Shown: in pieces, positions 60,585-64,000 of the stretch | Layout: each line of letters begins with the position of its first letter | How positions within the stretch are numbered: position 1 is the stretch's first letter | From: Oscillospiraceae bacterium | Lineage (GTDB): Bacteria > Bacillota > Clostridia > Oscillospirales > Ruminococcaceae | DNA length: 64,000 bases | Assembly: GCA_022835495.1 (NCBI GenBank) | Contig: BQOK01000001.1 | Location: 310,001 to 374,000, forward strand | Reading direction: 5' to 3' | Program-made: the position numbers and the translations under genes | The notes under the pieces: model-generated | The model's input: only the letters and a program-made list of their open reading frames with translations | What the model was told of the DNA's origin: nothing | The model's database searches: none

Positions 60585-61175
60585 ATGAAGAAAACGAAGA
60601 GATTGCTGGCGACGTTAACGTTTGTGGCTGTTGTATCAGTTGTGTTTTTAGCTGCCCCAGCTTCAGCTTTAAATGTAGGAAGTACGCGGGCTATGAATAC
60701 ACCATCGCATTTCTTTTGTTATGGCGCAAGTGGCACAGCATCTCCGAACAGCGAGTACCTTAACTTGGAAGGTAACGGGCTGGCTTATAACCATAGATCA
60801 GTAACTAGAGCATCCAGAACAAACTCTCCAGACCAGATGTGGTATTTTTCTTATAGTGCCCTTGACAATGTACCGAAGGTGTATTCTGCACAGAAAGATG
60901 CAAATGGAAATACGGGTTATACACTTAACTTACTCCGCAGTACACAATCGAATGGACGCTATAAATGTGATATTTATCGTGAAACAAGCAATGATCCCAA
61001 CACGTTTGATTCGGATGTTACGTACGTGATGGATGGAGATGTGGGGGCTTTCAAAATTCTTATGGTGAATTATAATACATGTTTGACACCCGAAAGCCAA
61101 TCCCGCAATCTTTACTGGGCACCTAGGGATAGTTCGTTAAATAGCAATCAGCTTTGGAATAAAGAAAATTCGTAA
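60585..61175 (+). CDS. Secreted protein of cassette 1 (beta-trefoil-like features)
   Basis: 196 residues. Signal peptide of about 29 residues ending A-P-A-S-A. The mature part holds repeated N-G-N/S-N-G stretches and a Q-M-W-Y-F and Q-L-W pair, reminiscent of the Q-x-W motifs of ricin-type beta-trefoil lectins, with about two repeats instead of three. Codons are AT-rich, unlike the rest of the window. ATAGGAGGT stands before the ATG. No enzyme motif is seen; a signalling, adhesion or antimicrobial role is open. Confidence 0.75.
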   Translation: MKKTKRLLATLTFVAVVSVVFLAAPASALNVGSTRAMNTPSHFFCYGASGTASPNSEYLNLEGNGLAYNHRSVTRASRTNSPDQMWYFSYSALDNVPKVYSAQKDANGNTGYTLNLLRSTQSNGRYKCDIYRETSNDPNTFDSDVTYVMDGDVGAFKILMVNYNTCLTPESQSRNLYWAPRDSSLNSNQLWNKENS

Positions 61176-62491
61176 TGAAAAGGATTTCAATATTCGCAGT
61201 TGTTTTTTCTATGGTAGTTGTTTGTCTTTTGTTTGGCTGCCAGAAAGAGCCTGGACCTGCGGGCTCCGCCAATGGTGCCGATCCCGTATCCGGCGCCGCG
61301 GCAGAGCCCCAAGCCCACATATCCGGGCTTTATTCGCTGCAGGGGTTTGACGGCTGGGTGTATGGAGCCGGGGGAGACAACGGATATTACAGTATATCAG
61401 CGGCCGTACAGGCTGACGGCTCTACAAATATTCAATATACAGACTACGAAACAATGCAGACCGTTCCGCTTTGTGCACAGGTGAATTGTACCCATAATAC
61501 AGAAACGTGTACAAGCTGGCTTCCCTATAACGGCGGAGGCACCTCATTGATGATGGTTGGCGATGAATTGCTTTTGGTTTCACCAGGCCAGCCGGTTTCG
61601 TATGAAGCGTTAAAAGAACGTAGTTTTCCGCACATTGAAGTTTGTGAAGCAGATGGTTCTGAACGCAGAAAAATAGTAGAGTTTTCGGCAAATCAACAAT
61701 TAAAGCCCCCTTATCTCACGGATGGGAAAAATCTTTACTGTGTGCTTCAAACAGCAACAGAAGAGGAAGAGACACTTGAGTTGATGCAGGTGAGCTTATC
61801 TGAAAGAAGCTGCTCTACCATCACCTTGCTGGATCAGTCGAAAGCCGAAAAGATTTGGGGAGCCGCCGGAGAATATATTTTGCTGAATGCACTGGCTATT
61901 CCCGGAGAAGAAGCCATTGCACAAATGGACTATAGTGTTCAGATAACAAGGCTCAACATAAACACCCTGGAAAAAGAACTGCTTTTAGAATACAAAATAG
62001 ATGAATGCCGGGCGGCAGTATTTGACCAAACCATCGTGTATTATGACCAAAAAACAGATAGAATAGTGTTGATCGACAGTATTACAAAGGAAAGCCAAGT
62101 GATTGCAGAGGATTTTCTGCAAGATGAAGGATCCCTGTACGATCTTAATTTGATTTTTTATGATGACTCAAAGCTGCTCACATCCACCATAGTGCAAGAT
62201 AAAAGTGGTCGTCAACAGAGGGAATTCCAAATTTTGGATGCTGCTAATAAGAAACTTTACAACAGTGAGCTTTATTACGTGGCAAACGACAGAAACCTTC
62301 CGATCGTGCCTATCGCAGAAATTGAAAAGGAAAACAGCTATTTTATTATTTATAATGAAACGGTGAAGCAAAGCCAGGGAGTTGCGGAAGAAGGAAACGG
62401 GTATTACATGGTTTCTTCTACGCCTCAATATGGAAAAATAACGAAAGAAGATTATTGGCTGGGAATAAAAGAAATAAAAGCGGAACAGTAG
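61175..62491 (+). CDS. Lipoprotein of cassette 1
   Basis: 438 residues, ATG sharing a base with the preceding stop. Signal peptide with lipobox L-F-G-C (Cys22), Gly/Ala/Pro linker, then a domain with S-T-N-I-Q-Y-T-D-Y and L-C-A-Q-V-N-C-T-H-N-x4-C-T-S-W near 95-110, and a long remainder that may be a beta-propeller. The same Cys/His pattern occurs in the lipoprotein of cassette 2. It is anchored outside the membrane. Function unknown. Confidence 0.85.
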   Translation: MKRISIFAVVFSMVVVCLLFGCQKEPGPAGSANGADPVSGAAAEPQAHISGLYSLQGFDGWVYGAGGDNGYYSISAAVQADGSTNIQYTDYETMQTVPLCAQVNCTHNTETCTSWLPYNGGGTSLMMVGDELLLVSPGQPVSYEALKERSFPHIEVCEADGSERRKIVEFSANQQLKPPYLTDGKNLYCVLQTATEEEETLELMQVSLSERSCSTITLLDQSKAEKIWGAAGEYILLNALAIPGEEAIAQMDYSVQITRLNINTLEKELLLEYKIDECRAAVFDQTIVYYDQKTDRIVLIDSITKESQVIAEDFLQDEGSLYDLNLIFYDDSKLLTSTIVQDKSGRQQREFQILDAANKKLYNSELYYVANDRNLPIVPIAEIEKENSYFIIYNETVKQSQGVAEEGNGYYMVSSTPQYGKITKEDYWLGIKEIKAEQ

Positions 62492-62604
62492 TTTCAACTC
62501 ACAGAGACGCGATTCAAAACGGTAAAATGGTTTACGATATTAAGTGGCAACGCTGAACCAGATAATCGGAACAACGATATAAAAATAGCAATCATAGTAA
62601 AACT

Positions 62605-62686
62605 GTAGATCCTTTTGGTCCGCCCGAGGGCGAGCGTACGAAGCACCTCGGAAAACATAAAGAATAATTTTACGGGAGGTAAAATC
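62605..62686 (+). promoter_or_regulatory. Structured leader, copy B
   Basis: Second copy of the leader. The hairpin arms are CCGAGG (62624-62629) / CCTCGG (62646-62651): the G-C pair of copy A is an A-T pair here, with the loop AGCGTACG kept. It ends in ACGGGAGGTAAAATC before the next secreted-protein gene. Confidence 0.75.
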
Positions 62687-63214
62687 ATGAGATGCAAGAT
62701 GTCTAAAAAAGCGTTGTGCCTATGCATGGTGGTGGTGCTTGCCATCGGCCTGGCAATCCCGACGTTCGCTCTTATTGAGCCAACTGGCGACTTTGCAGAT
62801 TGGATTTTTGGATGGCAGGGGAGTGGACAGACGGCTCTTCTTAAGGGACATGGTATAAACAACAATTTTACTGTCGGTACAAGCAACCAAGGCGGTAATG
62901 ATGTCTGGTATGTTGATAGTAGTGGAGGAGATTATACAATAAAATCAGGAGACCGGGCATATTGTGCTAACATTTATCGTGTGTTGCAGAGCGGAACTTA
63001 CTATCCCTGCACCGGATATTATTATGAAAACGCAACGGGCGGGCGCGACCAACGGGTACAGTTGTTACAAGGCGGCGGGCATACCGTTGTAAGACTTGCG
63101 AGTCCAGTAATGGGCGGGAACTGGTATATGGTGGCCGACTATAGCCAACCAACCGCTGTTAGTGATGTGATTTGGTATACTGATGCGTCTGCCATGAAGG
63201 CTTGGTGGGGCTAA
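62687..63214 (+). CDS. Secreted protein of cassette 2
   Basis: 175 residues from ATG 62687 (GGGAGGTAAAATC upstream; the frame can be read from 62615 but that lies in the leader). Signal peptide of about 29 residues ending P-T-F-A. The mature part is Gly- and Tyr-rich with two cysteines (Y-C-A-N and Y-P-C-T-G) that could form a disulfide. Its sequence is only weakly like the cassette 1 protein, but position, leader, size and the following lipoprotein are the same. Confidence 0.78.
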   Translation: MRCKMSKKALCLCMVVVLAIGLAIPTFALIEPTGDFADWIFGWQGSGQTALLKGHGINNNFTVGTSNQGGNDVWYVDSSGGDYTIKSGDRAYCANIYRVLQSGTYYPCTGYYYENATGGRDQRVQLLQGGGHTVVRLASPVMGGNWYMVADYSQPTAVSDVIWYTDASAMKAWWG

Positions 63215-63220
63215 CATCTT

Positions 63221-63262
63221 TGTGGTAAGCCGGATACTGTATACAGTATCCGGCTTACCACA
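63221..63262 (+). repeat. Perfect 42-base palindrome between the two cassette 2 genes
   Basis: The 21-base arm starting TGTGGTAAGCCGG is followed at once by its exact reverse complement ending CCGGCTTACCACA. There is no T-run, so it is a strong hairpin, possibly a partial terminator or mRNA stabiliser that sets the ratio of secreted protein to lipoprotein. Confidence 0.9.
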
Positions 63263-63286
63263 CTATTATATTAAGGAGAATTTTAG

Positions 63287-64000
63287 GTGCAAAAGAAAAC
63301 AGCTTCAATTTTGCTTTGTATGCCTTTCCTGTTTCTTTGCGGGTGCGCGGTTTCTGCCTCTTCGCAAGTTCAAGCAACGACATCCAAGGACTTAGAAACA
63401 GAGTACACGTTATCAGGAGAGTCATTCCAAATGATTTCTTCTTTTGATCCTACCAGTTATGGAAGTGGCAATCAAAAGGGATTTTACTCTGTGTTTTTGA
63501 ACGATGACGGCTCCTCGAATATAATGTATACGGACTATGCCACGCAAACCCAGGTCTATTTGTGCGCGAAACCTAACTGTGAACATGACTCAGATGCCTG
63601 TACCTCATGGATCGCGCCTTTTGCCGGCACAATTGTTCCGGCGGCAACAGAAAAGGATTTGTTTCTCATTTACAGCAGTCGGGAAGAGCGGCCAAAAATA
63701 GAACGTCTCGAACTAAATGGTGAAAACCCTACAACTGTTTTTTCTTTGCCGGACGGCGCAAAAATTCAAAATGCTGTGGCGGCAAGTGATACTACATTGA
63801 TTGTTCAAATTGAGCAATATGAAAATGACGGACAAAACATAAAATCAAACTGCTATTTGGCTGCGATCAGCTGGGAAACAGGAAAGATTTCTGTGGTTTT
63901 TTCGTTAAACGATGAATTGGAACAACTAAAAAATAAGAAATTCCAGGCTTCTTCCATGCTCTTTTATGGAGCTACTTCGGATGCGTTGATCGTAGAAACG
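63287..64000 (+). CDS. Lipoprotein of cassette 2 (3' end outside window)
   Basis: GTG 63287 with AAGGAG upstream; 238 codons are in view and no stop is reached. Signal peptide with lipobox L-C-G-C. It keeps the cassette 1 pattern: D-G-S-S-N-I-M-Y-T-D-Y near 80, then L-C-A-K-P-N-C-E-H-D-x4-C-T-S-W. It is thus a paralogue of the 61175-62491 lipoprotein. Function unknown. Confidence 0.85.
   Translation, partial: MQKKTASILLCMPFLFLCGCAVSASSQVQATTSKDLETEYTLSGESFQMISSFDPTSYGSGNQKGFYSVFLNDDGSSNIMYTDYATQTQVYLCAKPNCEHDSDACTSWIAPFAGTIVPAATEKDLFLIYSSREERPKIERLELNGENPTTVFSLPDGAKIQNAVAASDTTLIVQIEQYENDGQNIKSNCYLAAISWETGKISVVFSLNDELEQLKNKKFQASSMLFYGATSDALIVET

Overview
The window looks like chromosome of a high-GC, anaerobic, Gram-positive gut bacterium of the class Clostridia, most like the Faecalibacterium/Subdoligranulum/Flavonifractor part of the Oscillospiraceae. 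The reasons are Gram-positive promoters and Shine-Dalgarno sites, lipoprotein binding proteins, a LacI-controlled GH2 operon, a SufBC-only iron-sulfur system, tandem Na/Pi cotransporters, an agr quorum-sensing locus, many GTG/TTG starts and GC-rich coding DNA. This assignment is inference. No rRNA, tRNA, CRISPR array, transposase or phage gene was recognised.

Layout. 1-5673 (minus) is an operon with the NanE epimerase, a fused-permease ABC importer of the AfuABC/FbpABC type and a phosphodiesterase/phosphatase cut by the window edge. A divergent RpiR regulator follows (6053-6865). 7074-12591 is housekeeping: HtrA protease, a GNAT-MnmM fusion, an XRE membrane regulator, an FMN reductase behind a MerR-type promoter, and release factor 3. 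12847-17442 is the most unusual block: radical SAM/SPASM enzyme, membrane protein with an alternating Ala/Cys cytoplasmic tail, and a two-module AAA+ ATPase, with overlapping reading frames. 17590-23087 (minus) has two degenerate LytM proteins, a small membrane protein, MutY, and MgtE behind a leader containing a small ORF and two terminators. 23613-29476 has a GntR-controlled ABC exporter and three tandem CPBP membrane proteins.

29551-38627 (minus) is a LacI-LacZ-ABC sugar importer-esterase operon with a trailing EamA transporter. 39082-44103 carries ExoIII, a DUF368 lipid-phosphate translocase, and an ECF sigma/anti-sigma envelope-stress operon. 44265-50056 carries an MFS transporter, a phospholipase C-like protein, a TIGR04076 protein, a NYN/OST-HTH protein and an smsCB iron-sulfur operon with an XRE gene. 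On the minus strand beside it is an apparently free-standing small RNA with its own promoter, operator-like palindrome and terminator (about 50055-50187). 50334-57155 holds two Na/Pi cotransporters, a PdaA-like deacetylase, a NusG-II protein and a PepV dipeptidase.

57362-64000 is an agr-type system in the order response regulator, kinase, AgrB, AgrD (59 codons, overlapping agrB), small membrane protein. It is followed by two copies of a cassette made of a secreted protein and a lipoprotein. Each cassette is preceded by the same roughly 80-base leader with a hairpin whose pairs covary between copies. This end is visibly more AT-rich than the rest and may be a later acquisition under agr control.
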